In this document: piece after piece, positions 54,486 through 63,654 of the stretch
How the letters are laid out: each line of letters starts with the position of its first letter
How positions within the stretch are numbered: the first letter of the stretch is position 1
NCBI GenBank assembly: GCA_965224275.1
Contig: CBDCYR010000002.1
Span: 248,001 to 312,000 of the forward strand
Direction of reading: 5' to 3'
Source of the DNA: CAUZWH01 sp965224275
Lineage (GTDB): Bacteria > Pseudomonadota > Alphaproteobacteria > SHVV01
DNA length: 64,000 nt
Translations under genes and position numbers: made by a program
The notes under the pieces: model-generated
The model's input: the letters and a program-made list of their open reading frames with translations, nothing else
Told to the model about the DNA's origin: nothing
The model's database searches: none

Positions 54486-55249
54486 GCCTCACCCTCCTCG
54501 GATTCCGCCGCCCACGGCAACGCCAGCTTCTGAACCAGAAGCACCAGCCGGAACAGCACGATACCCATCACCGCCAAGAGCGTGACCGCGGCGAACACCA
54601 GCACGGTATCGAGATTACTCGTCGCACTGAATACGAGGTAACCCAAGCCACGATCGGCGATCACGAATTCGGCAACGACCGCGCCGATTACCGCGAGCGC
54701 GATCGAGATACGCATCCCGGTGAACATGTAGGGCAAAGCATTGGGCAACCGGATCTTGGTGAAGATCTTCCAGCGCGAGGCGTTGAGGCCGCGGATCAAA
54801 TCGATCAACTCCTCATCGACTCGCAACATGCCTGCCGTGGTGTTGACGACGATCGGAAAGAACGCGATTAGGAACACCACCAACAGCCGCGACACATCGG
54901 TCGGGCCGAGCCAAATCGTCAGCACCGGGGCGATGGCGATCGTCGGTACCACCTGGGTGATGACCAACACCGGATAGAGCGTGCGCGACAAGGTTCGCGA
55001 ATGGGCGATGATAACGGCGAGAAAGACTCCACCGAACAGCGCGATACCGAAGCCAATCAGTACCTCGCGCAGGGTCGCCCATGTGTGCACCAGCAGCCGA
55101 CCTGGAATTTCGACGATTTTCTCGACAATCGCGGTCGGGCTCGGCAGCAGGAAATCCTGAATGCCGAGAATCTGCACAGCGAGTTCCCAGAAGACGAGGA
55201 GCCCGATGAGGAACAGTGCCGGAAGCAGCTGATTGAAGCGAGCCAGCAT
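54482..55249 (-). CDS. ABC transporter permease (NitT/TauT type)
   Basis: 255 aa with six membrane helices. The cytoplasmic EAA-type loop, where the ATPase docks, is LIRGLNASRWKIFTKIRLPNALPYMFTGMRISI. This arrangement is shared by importers of sulfonates, nitrate, taurine and thiamine precursors. The ligand depends on the partner binding protein, whose gene starts upstream. The same importer would feed the hydrolase genes to its right. Confidence 0.93.
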   Translation of the reverse strand: MLARFNQLLPALFLIGLLVFWELAVQILGIQDFLLPSPTAIVEKIVEIPGRLLVHTWATLREVLIGFGIALFGGVFLAVIIAHSRTLSRTLYPVLVITQVVPTIAIAPVLTIWLGPTDVSRLLVVFLIAFFPIVVNTTAGMLRVDEELIDLIRGLNASRWKIFTKIRLPNALPYMFTGMRISIALAVIGAVVAEFVIADRGLGYLVFSATSNLDTVLVFAAVTLLAVMGIVLFRLVLLVQKLALPWAAESEEGEA

Positions 55250-55311
55250 GGCATCAATCGCAACCGCGGCCGCGGATCGCTCGATCCGCGGCCGCGCGCG
55301 TTACACCTGAA

Positions 55312-56307
55312 CTATTTGATGAACTTGTTGGTCCAGAGCTTGTCGTCGGCTACCACACCCTTTTGGCCACCGAACTGAACTTGCATCGACTGGGTGTCGT
55401 CCCACTTGTCTTTCACCATGACACCGAAGCCGTGCATCTTTGCGTCCTTGTTGTTGATCATCTCCATCGCCAATTTGAGCTGCTCGTGCAGTAGGGCAAC
55501 CGGGGTTTCGGTGTGTTCGGCCGCTGCTGCAGCGGCTTCACCGGTATTGTCGATGGTGTATTTGATGCCGCGCATCGTCACTTCGATGAAGCGCCGGGTT
55601 GCGTCGGGGTTCGATTTCATAAAGTTGGCATTGACGACAAGGCCATTGCCATAAGCCTGCACGCCAAAATCGGACACGCGCATGAACAGGACCTTTTTGC
55701 CGCTGCCGGCCATCTTGTCACGCGCTGCCAGATACTCACCGAAATAGTACCCAATCGACGTGTCCACTTTGCCGGTGAGGAAACTCGGCACGATGGCGCC
55801 GAAGTTCGATTTGACCGAATTAACCTTGCTGGTATCGACGTTGTTTTTCTTGAGGAACGTCGGCAGCAAGATCGCAGTTGCACCGAATGGCGCGACCGCG
55901 ATGGATTTGCCCTCAAGGTCGGAAGGCTTGCGGACCGGATTGGATTCGAAGCTGATGATTCCGCCCGGCACTTCCTGCAAGTAAGCGGCAACCGCCATCA
56001 ACGGGATGCCCTGGGCAACAGCCGCTGCGGCAGCGCCGAATGAAGGGAACCCGAACTGTGCGTTGCCACTGCCGACATTCTTGATCGAATCGGACGTGCC
56101 GCGACCCGGCCGAATCGTTGCATCGATGCCGGCCTCTTTGTACCAGCCCTTTTTCTGCGCGATGTAAAACGGCGCGTGATAGCCGTTGATGAGAAAGTCG
56201 AGATGCATGATCACCTTGTCGGCGGCCTGCGCTTTGAGCTGGAACCCGGCGAGGGTGAACGCCGCGACGGCGAGAATGCAAAAGAAACGGGTTAGCGTTG
56301 AAATCAT
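55312..56307 (-). CDS. ABC transporter substrate-binding protein (NMT1/THI5-like)
   Basis: 331 aa from ATG 56307, set by AGGAGGAGCTACCC. A signal peptide (RFFCILAVAAFTLAGFQLKAQAA) precedes a SBP_bac family 9/NMT1-like fold: HLDFLINGYHAPFYIAQKKGWYKEAGIDA, GSGNAQFGFPSFGAAAA, and PFGATAILLPTFLKKNN. The family binds thiamine-pyrimidine, sulfonates, nitrate and similar small molecules. Because pyrimidine- and hydantoin-type hydrolases follow, an N-heterocycle is a reasonable guess, not shown by sequence. An in-frame upstream extension to 56451 overlaps the next gene and is rejected. Confidence 0.9.
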   Translation of the reverse strand: MISTLTRFFCILAVAAFTLAGFQLKAQAADKVIMHLDFLINGYHAPFYIAQKKGWYKEAGIDATIRPGRGTSDSIKNVGSGNAQFGFPSFGAAAAAVAQGIPLMAVAAYLQEVPGGIISFESNPVRKPSDLEGKSIAVAPFGATAILLPTFLKKNNVDTSKVNSVKSNFGAIVPSFLTGKVDTSIGYYFGEYLAARDKMAGSGKKVLFMRVSDFGVQAYGNGLVVNANFMKSNPDATRRFIEVTMRGIKYTIDNTGEAAAAAAEHTETPVALLHEQLKLAMEMINNKDAKMHGFGVMVKDKWDDTQSMQVQFGGQKGVVADDKLWTNKFIK

Positions 56308-56365
56308 GGGTAGCTCCTCCTTGCTGAATTGGCTTCTTGTTGTGATGGCCAGTGTAGCACGCTGT

Positions 56366-57622
56366 CTATTTCGCCCGAGTGCATAGATCGGCGATAACAC
56401 CGGCATACACCTTGGTCGCCGTGACCAGATCTTCGATGCTGCCGCGCTCATCGGGCCGGCTCAGATACTTGCCGGTCGGCCCATACACAATCCCCGGAAT
56501 ACCCGCACGCGACATCCACGATGCGTCCGAGGCCGCATACTTCAAAAGTTCCGATTCCGGCGGCGTAGCGCCGGTGACGAGTTCGTGATTGGCCACCACC
56601 GATTTCACAACGTCGCTGTCGGGCGGATCGTCATAGACGTGGGGAAACATATCGGTCGCGAATTCGATCTCGTAGTTGAAATCGGGATCCCCAGCTTTGA
56701 TCTGATCGAGTAGATAGTGAATGTCCGCTTCGACGCTGTCGCGCGTCATGCCCGGGATTAACCGCACGTCTACTGTTAGCGAAGCGACATCGGGCATCAA
56801 CGCGGGGCGCGATCGGTCGTGCGAACGCGAGATGCCGCCGCGAATTGAGCCCAGATTAAGTTGCGGCAGCCCCGAGAAACGTTCGCTCGGTTCAAACGTC
56901 AGCCAGCCTCCAGCCTCGCGCGACGGCAGCGGCCGATGGCTCTGGCCCAATGCCGTGATGACCTTTGCGATCTTTTCGACTGCGTTGACGCCTTTGCGGC
57001 CGGGCACATCAGCGGTGGCGTAGTGCTTCATCGTGCCGAGCACGTGGATGTCGAACAGCAACAAGGCCGAATGATTGGTTGCGATCTCCAACTCGGTGGG
57101 CTCACCCAAAATGAAGTAGTCCGCGGAGATGCCGGAATCGAGCGCATATTTGGTACCGGTGCCGCCCCGCAACTCGCCGCACACGTGGGTGATAACGACA
57201 TCGCCCAGCAGATCGATGCCGGCTTTCTTGACGGCATCAACCGCTGCGACATAGCACGCGTCGGCCGCCTTCATATGCACGAAGCCATAGAGCCAGCCAT
57301 CTTCGATGACGCCGGCAAACGGGTCCTTGGTCCAGCCTTCGCACACCGGGTTGTGGTCGATATGTCCGTTGAACATCACCGAGACGCCGTCACCCTTGCC
57401 CGGCAGCCGTCCGATCGCATTCCAGCTCACGGGCATATAGTGGTCGCCGGGAACTTCCTGGAGCCCCGCGTCCATCCCCACCCCCTCCATGCTTTCGGCG
57501 AATAGCTCGGCGACAGTTTTTTCGTCACCCGACATGCTGGGGGTCTGCAGCGCCCGTTGGGCGAGATCGATGACAAACGCCTCATCGACGCACGAGATTG
57601 CCTCGGCGCGGGGATCCGACAT
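56366..57622 (-). CDS. M20-family metallohydrolase (ArgE/DapE-like)
   Basis: 418 aa. Zinc ligands are recognisable in FNGHIDHNPV, MKAADA and HVCGELRGG, with PDVASLTVDVRLIPG in the dimerisation domain and YGPTGKYLSRPDERGSIEDL for the C-terminal His region (altered). Usual M20 motifs are MKGG and DEE..GG; here they read MKAA and GELRGG, so the metal site differs from ArgE. It would cleave an N-acyl or peptide-like bond. It lies 58 bp upstream of the binding protein and may share its promoter. Confidence 0.8.
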   Translation of the reverse strand: MSDPRAEAISCVDEAFVIDLAQRALQTPSMSGDEKTVAELFAESMEGVGMDAGLQEVPGDHYMPVSWNAIGRLPGKGDGVSVMFNGHIDHNPVCEGWTKDPFAGVIEDGWLYGFVHMKAADACYVAAVDAVKKAGIDLLGDVVITHVCGELRGGTGTKYALDSGISADYFILGEPTELEIATNHSALLLFDIHVLGTMKHYATADVPGRKGVNAVEKIAKVITALGQSHRPLPSREAGGWLTFEPSERFSGLPQLNLGSIRGGISRSHDRSRPALMPDVASLTVDVRLIPGMTRDSVEADIHYLLDQIKAGDPDFNYEIEFATDMFPHVYDDPPDSDVVKSVVANHELVTGATPPESELLKYAASDASWMSRAGIPGIVYGPTGKYLSRPDERGSIEDLVTATKVYAGVIADLCTRAK

Positions 57623-57770
57623 TGGGTTTCTCCCTAACGATTGTTGGTGTTTTGTTGGATCTTAGGAACCCCCCACTATCTGGGTCAACTCGATCCATGA
57701 TCTCGAGCATGGCGATGGGTTAACCTAAGCCCAGCCAAGCGGGCGGGTCGCTGGATTGGATGAGGGTACA

Positions 57771-59159
57771 ATGGCCGATCTGATTATCAAGAACGGATAC
57801 GTCGTGACGATGGATCCCAAACGGCGAATCCTCAGCAACGGCGCGATTGCCATCGAGGGCAACCGGATCGCTGCGGTCGGGCGCACCGATGACATTCTCG
57901 CCGAGCACGGCGCCGAGACGGTCATCGACGCGACTGACAAGATCGTCATGCCGGGCATTGTCGACGGCCACAACCACCCCTTTTCCTATCTGTTCGGTGG
58001 CGCCGGCGACGACATGAGCATTTTCGATGTTCTCTACGACCGGTTCTATCCGTACGAAGTCCATATCAGTGAAGAGGAGGCTTATTGGGGCTGCCTCGCC
58101 AATTTCTCGACCATGATTAAAAACGGCACCACCTGTTTCAACGATCCCGGCGGCTACCACGTCGACGCCTTGGCCCAGGCGGCGATCGATAGCGGCATAC
58201 GCGGTATCGTCAATCGCTCGACCCGCGATATTGCGCCCGCAGGTAAGCCAGTGCCCGCAGAGCTGTTCGACTCGCTCGACGTGAATCTCCGCGAGGGCGA
58301 GAAGGTGGTGAAGAAATGGCACGGCGCCGCCGACGACCGCATTCGTGCGTGGTTCAGTCTGCGCTACGTGTTCAACATCAGCGACGAACTGGCCAGCGGG
58401 ATCGGCGACCTCGCCCGCCAATATGGGGTCGGCGTGCATGCCCACGTCGCCGCGGTCAAAGGAGAGAACGAACTGATTCAGGAGATTTTCGGCAAGCGGT
58501 CGCTCGAGCGTTATTACGACCTCGGACTGTTCGGCCCCAACCTCTACTGTGTCCACATGGGCTATCCCAACCAAGCCGAGGTCGCTCTGCTCAAGGAACA
58601 TGACGTCAAGGTCGCGCACTGCCCGACCGCAGCAATGACCGGCGGTTGGGGCGTCATTCCCAACAAGATGATTCCCTACATGATCGATAAGGGTATCGCG
58701 GTATCGATCGGCACCGATACCAACGGTGCCGCTGGCATGATCGACATGTTCCGGGTGATCTACACCTTCGCCGGGATCCACCGCGACATGTATGACGATC
58801 CCACCCTGATCGGCTCGCACAAAGCGCTCGAGCACGCCACCATCATTGGCGCGCGGGCCTGCCTGTGGGACGACCAGATCGGGTCTCTCGAGGCCGGTAA
58901 GAAAGCTGACATTACCGTGGTCGATTGGAGCGAGCTTGAATGGTTGTGTCCAGCCCGCGATCCCATACGCACGCTGGTCTACGGTACCAACGGCAACTAT
59001 GTCGACACCGTGGTGATCGACGGCCGGGTGGTCATGCGGAATCGCGAAATGACCCTGGTCGACGAGGACGAGATCAAACGCAACGTTCTGCCGGTCGGTC
59101 GCGACTGGCCGCGCCGCGCTGGGTTCGCCGTCGCACCGGACTGGCCCGTGGTCGCGTAA
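57771..59159 (+). CDS. Amidohydrolase (TRZ/ATZ, cytosine-deaminase-like)
   Basis: 462 aa from ATG 57771, with GAGGGTACA before it. Metal site: VDGHNHPFSYLF (HxH), HAHVAAVKGE, HMGYPNQAEVALLKEHDVKVAHCP, and GTDTNGAAGMIDMF for the Asp. The layout fits chlorohydrolases, guanine/cytosine deaminases and 8-oxoguanine deaminase-like enzymes; substrate uncertain. It begins a plus-strand pair with an amidase, opposite the M20 gene. In this setting it probably deaminates or dechlorinates a nitrogen ring. Confidence 0.85.
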   Translation: MADLIIKNGYVVTMDPKRRILSNGAIAIEGNRIAAVGRTDDILAEHGAETVIDATDKIVMPGIVDGHNHPFSYLFGGAGDDMSIFDVLYDRFYPYEVHISEEEAYWGCLANFSTMIKNGTTCFNDPGGYHVDALAQAAIDSGIRGIVNRSTRDIAPAGKPVPAELFDSLDVNLREGEKVVKKWHGAADDRIRAWFSLRYVFNISDELASGIGDLARQYGVGVHAHVAAVKGENELIQEIFGKRSLERYYDLGLFGPNLYCVHMGYPNQAEVALLKEHDVKVAHCPTAAMTGGWGVIPNKMIPYMIDKGIAVSIGTDTNGAAGMIDMFRVIYTFAGIHRDMYDDPTLIGSHKALEHATIIGARACLWDDQIGSLEAGKKADITVVDWSELEWLCPARDPIRTLVYGTNGNYVDTVVIDGRVVMRNREMTLVDEDEIKRNVLPVGRDWPRRAGFAVAPDWPVVA

Positions 59160-59164
59160 CTCTG

Positions 59165-60472
59165 GTGCCGGATACCGCTCCGATCGATCAGCCCAGCGAA
59201 CTGTCGCTGGCGGCGGCGGCGGCGGCAATCGCCGCGGGCCGGCTATCTGCGGAGTCGCTGGCCGAGAGCCTGCTAGAGCGGATCGATGCGCGCGAGGCAG
59301 AGATCCATGCCTGGGCACATATCGATCCTGAAGCCGTTCGCGCCGCCGCCCGCGCCGCGGACAAGATGCTCGCCGCCGGCCCCCTGCATGGCATCCCGAT
59401 CGGGGTCAAAGATCTGATCGATAGCACGGAGATGCCAACCACCTACGGCAGCCCGATCTACGCCGACCATCGGCCCGATCGCGATGCGGCCTGCGTCGCG
59501 CGCTTGCAGGAAGCCGGCGCGATCATCATGGGAAAAACCGTCACCACGGAGTTCGCGTTCAGCCGGCCGGTCGCCACACGCAACCCGCGTAACCTCGAAT
59601 TTACACCGGGCGGCTCATCCGGTGGATCGGCCGCGGCGGTCGCCGATCACATGGTCCCGGCCGGGCTTGGCACCCAGACCGGCGGTTCGATTATCGGCCC
59701 GGCGGCGTATTGCGGGGTGATCGGCTACAAGCCACCACGCGGAATGATCCCGACCGAGGGCCTCAAATTCGTCGCCCCGTCGGTCGATACCATCGGCTTC
59801 CTATGCCGTGCGCTCGACGATATTCCTTTGCTCATGGCGGGGCTGGCACGGCGTCGCGTCTATATGCCCGAAACTGCCAAGCCGCCGCGGATCGCGATCT
59901 GCCGAACCGCGTTCTTCGACCACGCCCAACAACCGGTTCAGTCCCTCCTGGAAGATACCGCGATCTCGCTGTCGGCCGCCGGTGCCCGGTGCCGCGATAT
60001 CGAACTACCGCAGCCCTTCATCGATCTCGAGCCGGCGTCGCAACCGATCATCAATTCCGAGTGCGCGGTCGCGTTGGCGGCGGAAGCTGAGCAACATTGG
60101 GATGAGATCGGCGAGGAAATGCGCGATTTGCTGAAGCGTGCCCGCGAGATCCCGACCGGCGACATCGCCAACGCCTGGCGCGTGGTCAACACCTGCCGGA
60201 TGGCGTTCGCCGGCCTGTTCGCGCCGGGCGAGCTGATATTGACGCCAAGCGTTCCGGATGAGCCGAGCCGCGACCTCGCCGATCTCGGTGACGGGATCTT
60301 CAGTCGCACCTGGATGATGTTGGACGCACCCTGCCTGCATCTGCCGCTGACCACCGGCCCGAACGGCATGCCGCTCGGCCTGCAATTGGTTGCGCCGGAC
60401 CGCGACGAGGACGCCCTGCTGGCGGTGGCGCGTTGGATCGCGCGGGTTCTGGAACTGCCTTTGGTCGACTGA
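59165..60472 (+). CDS. Amidase-signature hydrolase (GatA-like)
   Basis: 435 aa if it starts at GTG 59165, five bases after the previous stop; no ATG lies nearby and no ribosome site is visible, so coupling is assumed. Ser-cisSer-Lys triad: K82 (IGVKDLID), Ser~151 (TPGGSSGGSAA) and Ser175 (GTQTGGSIIGPA). It hydrolyses an amide. Motifs match the consensus more closely than those of the amidase at 41.1 kb, and the two are paralogues. It forms a two-gene unit with the amidohydrolase, which may generate its substrate. Confidence 0.88.
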   Translation: MPDTAPIDQPSELSLAAAAAAIAAGRLSAESLAESLLERIDAREAEIHAWAHIDPEAVRAAARAADKMLAAGPLHGIPIGVKDLIDSTEMPTTYGSPIYADHRPDRDAACVARLQEAGAIIMGKTVTTEFAFSRPVATRNPRNLEFTPGGSSGGSAAAVADHMVPAGLGTQTGGSIIGPAAYCGVIGYKPPRGMIPTEGLKFVAPSVDTIGFLCRALDDIPLLMAGLARRRVYMPETAKPPRIAICRTAFFDHAQQPVQSLLEDTAISLSAAGARCRDIELPQPFIDLEPASQPIINSECAVALAAEAEQHWDEIGEEMRDLLKRAREIPTGDIANAWRVVNTCRMAFAGLFAPGELILTPSVPDEPSRDLADLGDGIFSRTWMMLDAPCLHLPLTTGPNGMPLGLQLVAPDRDEDALLAVARWIARVLELPLVD

Positions 60473-60490
60473 TTCGATCGGCGCTGAGTT

Positions 60491-61204
60491 CTACTCCGCC
60501 GCGCGACTCGAAGAGGTGGCCGCGGCCGCCAACAGGTCGATCATGTCGTCAGTCGGTCTGACATCGCCGAAAGACTTCATGATCGACATCAACGTGCCGA
60601 CCTGCTCCTCCTGGGTGTGGGTCGCGGTTGCATCGGAGATCATCATTGTTTTGAAGCCAAGTTGCATGGCATCGCGCGCGGTTGACTCGCAACACACGTT
60701 GGTCAGCGTCCCGGTCACGAGAACGGTGTCGATATCGCGTTCACGCAACTGCGCTTCGAGATCGGACGACCCCTCGACGAAGGCGCTGTAACGATACTTT
60801 GTGATCTCGAGGTCACCGGGTTGAGCATCCATCTCGGGCCAAAGCTGGAAGCCATCATGGCCTTCGGTGAGCTGGTTGAGGATACGTTCGGCTGTCTCGA
60901 CACTGCCACGCGCGTCGTAGTTGGTTTTCCAACCGCCAAACTCAGCGCCCTCGCGATAGCCGACCTGCAACCACGCCACGAGCCCGCCGCCGCGCCTCAC
61001 GGCCGCGGCCAAGCGGTTGATGTTGGCAACGATACCGCTTGCGGCCGGCACCGTCATGGGTCCATCCGGCGCCAGAAACGCGCACTGCATATCGGTAACC
61101 AGCAACGCCGTCGTTGTGGGATCTACGGCATCGTAAATGTGGCAGCGGCCGCGCCGTTCGATCAACTTATCGACGAATTGGTGTGGCAATTGCAGCTCGT
61201 CCAT
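60491..61204 (-). CDS. Isochorismatase-family cysteine amidohydrolase
   Basis: 237 aa. The Asp-Lys-Cys triad is D38 (LLVTDMQCAF), K136 (ITKYRYSAF) and C171 (TLTNVCCESTA). Members include N-carbamoylsarcosine amidase, RutB (ureidoacrylate) and maleamate amidohydrolase NicF. NicF would fit the NicX-like gene 22 kb away, and RutB would fit pyrimidine breakdown; the sequence does not decide. It ends 18 bp from the convergent amidase gene and heads a minus-strand group with the enoyl-CoA hydratase and the ligase. Confidence 0.88.
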   Translation of the reverse strand: MDELQLPHQFVDKLIERRGRCHIYDAVDPTTTALLVTDMQCAFLAPDGPMTVPAASGIVANINRLAAAVRRGGGLVAWLQVGYREGAEFGGWKTNYDARGSVETAERILNQLTEGHDGFQLWPEMDAQPGDLEITKYRYSAFVEGSSDLEAQLRERDIDTVLVTGTLTNVCCESTARDAMQLGFKTMMISDATATHTQEEQVGTLMSIMKSFGDVRPTDDMIDLLAAAATSSSRAAE

Positions 61205-61237
61205 CGGGTGCCTCCTGTCGAAGATCGTTACAGATGC

Positions 61238-62092
61238 TCATGCTTTCCAGCGCGGCGGGCGGCGTTCGAGCATCGCCGCGATGCCTTCGGCACATTCATC
61301 GCGCCGCATGACTTCGAGGACTCGGCTGATTTCCTGCGTCGCTCCGGCGTCGCTGCGGTTGTCGTCGTTGTAGAGTTTGAGCATCTCCTTGGCGTAGCGC
61401 ACGCTGACCTGCGGCAGGCGGGCGATCTCTCCGGCCCACGATAGCGTTTCTGCTTCAAGCTCGGCCGCCGGCACCACCCGGTTCACCAGTTTCAGGTCCA
61501 GCGCTTCCTCAGGCCCAACGAAGCGTCCGGTGAGGATCAGTTCGGTCGCCACCGCGAGCCCGACGATCTTGGGCAGCGTTCGTGCGGCACTCCATTCGCT
61601 GACAAACCCAGCCTGCGCCGCCAGCTCGGCCATGCGAATTCGGTCCGACGCGATTCGCAGATCGCACGCAATCGCCATTTCGAAACCGCCACCTGTAGCA
61701 ACGCCATCGATCGAGGCGATAACCGGCTGCGGCAAAGTCTCCAGCCTGTCGAGCGCTTGGCGCGCAAACCGGTGAGTGTGATCGTTGGCCATCCAGCGCA
61801 CCATCTCGCCGTACTCGCCATCGAGGCCCCATGTCTCGTTGGGATCATCGAGCGGCAGTGTCTCTTCTTTGAGATCGCCGCCGGCGCAGACATCACCGCC
61901 AGCGCCACGGATTACCACCACCCGGGCGTTCGAATGCCGGGCTTCGGCGAGTCGGGCATCGAGTTCGATGAGAAGCCGAGGTCCCAGCGCGTTCTTACGT
62001 TCCGGACGATTGAGGGTCAGCAGCCCGATGGTCTCGTCGGCCGGCCGCTCCGGTAGATGGGTGATTTCCCAATCGACAAAACGGAACTGCAT
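61238..62092 (-). CDS. Enoyl-CoA hydratase/isomerase family protein
   Basis: 284 aa. Crotonase fold: oxyanion-hole strand IRGAGGDVCAGGDLKEE, IDGVATGGGFEMAIACDLRIASD, and FVSEWSAARTLPKIVGLAVATELILTG. It acts on a CoA thioester (hydration, isomerisation or ring cleavage). The gene follows the acyl-CoA ligase by 8 bp on the same strand, so the ligase very likely makes its CoA substrate. Catalytic glutamates are not certain from the motif alone. Confidence 0.88.
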   Translation of the reverse strand: MQFRFVDWEITHLPERPADETIGLLTLNRPERKNALGPRLLIELDARLAEARHSNARVVVIRGAGGDVCAGGDLKEETLPLDDPNETWGLDGEYGEMVRWMANDHTHRFARQALDRLETLPQPVIASIDGVATGGGFEMAIACDLRIASDRIRMAELAAQAGFVSEWSAARTLPKIVGLAVATELILTGRFVGPEEALDLKLVNRVVPAAELEAETLSWAGEIARLPQVSVRYAKEMLKLYNDDNRSDAGATQEISRVLEVMRRDECAEGIAAMLERRPPRWKA

Positions 62093-62100
62093 AGTGTGCC

Positions 62101-63654
62101 TCAGATCTTTCTTTCGCGATCTGCCCAGTATGGCTCGCGCAACCGGCGTTTGGCGATCTTACCGGGCCCGGTTTTGGGCAAAGGCTCGTGGTGGGTTTCG
62201 ATCGATTTCGGAACTTTGTAACCGGCCAGCCGTTCGCGGCACAATGCGATCAGCGTGTCCGGCTCGATGGTATGGCCGCGACGTGGGACCACGATCGCCT
62301 TCACCGCCTCGCCCCAACGATCGTCCGGTACACCGATTACTGCAACCTCCTCGACGCTCGGGTGATCGGCCAGGACCGACTCGATTTCGATCGGATAGAT
62401 GCTCTCGCCACCGCTCTTGATCAGGTCGCTCATGCGATCCGCGATTGTGAGGTACCCGTCTGCATCGCGGCGCCCTAAATCACCGCTGTGGAACCACCCG
62501 TCGCGGAACGCCGCCGCGGTCTCAGCCGGTTTACCCCAATAGCCCTGCGCGATCTTGGGACCACTGACGATGATTTCACCAACTTCGCCCGGCGCGACAT
62601 CGCGTCCATCGTCGACGATACGCAGATCGACCAGTTCAACCCCGCGCCCGGCCGACGCCGTACGCGCGCGCCCAGTGGGATCGGCGAAATCGTGCTCCTC
62701 TGGGCCGAGGAAGGTTGCGAATCCCGTACATTCGGTCATCGCATAGACGTGCGACAGCACCGGGCCGAAGCTATGAAAGCTCTTCTCGATCGTCGGAAGC
62801 GGTGTTGGCGCGCCGCCATAGACGAGATGGCGCAGCGCCGACAGATCGAGGCGGCGCTCACCAAGTTGTTCGGCGAGCATGCTTAGGATCGTCATCGGTG
62901 CGGCCGACGCGGTTATCCGCTCAGCTGCCATCGTCGCCAGCGTTGCGGTGGGCTCGAAGGGGATTGCCACCTGGCAACCGCCGACCATCGGCAAGGCCCA
63001 GACCAGCATTCCCGACGCCATATGGAACAAGGGCGAGGTGTGCATCCACACATCCGCCGGCCCGAGCCGTAGCGACAACACGCCGTCGAGCGCGCCGAAG
63101 TAACTGTTGGCGTTGCTAATGCACACGCCTTTGGGCACGCCGGTGCTCCCGCTGGTGTAGTAGATCAGTGCAACATCGTTGGGCGCGACCGCGGCAACAT
63201 CACTGCGCTGGTTTGCCGAGCTCAAAAGCTCCTGATACGCCGGCAAGCCGGAACTCGCCTCTTGCGCCAACACGAAAACATGCTCGGGCTGCGCGCCGGC
63301 ATCACGGGCCGATTCGACCAAGCCTAGAAATACCGGCCCAACGAACACCACGCGCACACCTGCATCGCCAAGCATGTAGGCGATTTCGGCACCGGTAAGA
63401 CGGTAATTGAGCGGCACGAAAACCAGGCCCGCTCGGGCGCAACCGAAGTGAAGTTCGAGGAACCGAGCCGAGTTATGTTCGAGGATCGCAACCCGATCGC
63501 CAGGTTCAAGACCCAGGCCGAGTAGTGCCGAGGCCAGACGCGATGCTCTTGCCGCAAGAGTTGCGTAGGACAGTCGCTCATCGCCATCGACCACGGCCGT
63601 GCGTTCCGCATACAGCGCACAGGCTCGTTGGAGGACTCGCGAAAGGGGAAACAT
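62101..63654 (-). CDS. AMP-forming acyl-CoA synthetase
   Basis: 517 aa. The P-loop is IYYTSGSTGVPKG (~residue 170), and the A8 region is FHSGDLGRRDADGYLTIADRMSDLIKSGGESIYPIEIE with the usual Asp and Gly. A C-terminal lysine lies in KTGPGKIAKRRL. It activates a carboxylic acid with ATP and CoA; chain type is unknown, but benzoate- or cyclohexane-type acids would fit the context. First gene of a minus-strand operon with the crotonase. Confidence 0.9.
   Translation of the reverse strand: MFPLSRVLQRACALYAERTAVVDGDERLSYATLAARASRLASALLGLGLEPGDRVAILEHNSARFLELHFGCARAGLVFVPLNYRLTGAEIAYMLGDAGVRVVFVGPVFLGLVESARDAGAQPEHVFVLAQEASSGLPAYQELLSSANQRSDVAAVAPNDVALIYYTSGSTGVPKGVCISNANSYFGALDGVLSLRLGPADVWMHTSPLFHMASGMLVWALPMVGGCQVAIPFEPTATLATMAAERITASAAPMTILSMLAEQLGERRLDLSALRHLVYGGAPTPLPTIEKSFHSFGPVLSHVYAMTECTGFATFLGPEEHDFADPTGRARTASAGRGVELVDLRIVDDGRDVAPGEVGEIIVSGPKIAQGYWGKPAETAAAFRDGWFHSGDLGRRDADGYLTIADRMSDLIKSGGESIYPIEIESVLADHPSVEEVAVIGVPDDRWGEAVKAIVVPRRGHTIEPDTLIALCRERLAGYKVPKSIETHHEPLPKTGPGKIAKRRLREPYWADRERKI

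Noticed and set aside
57720..59318. 532-codon open frame on the minus strand
   Set aside because: It is antisense to the amidohydrolase gene, whose motifs are clear; the translation is His/Val/Asp-rich with no family pattern, as expected for the opposite strand of GC-rich coding DNA.
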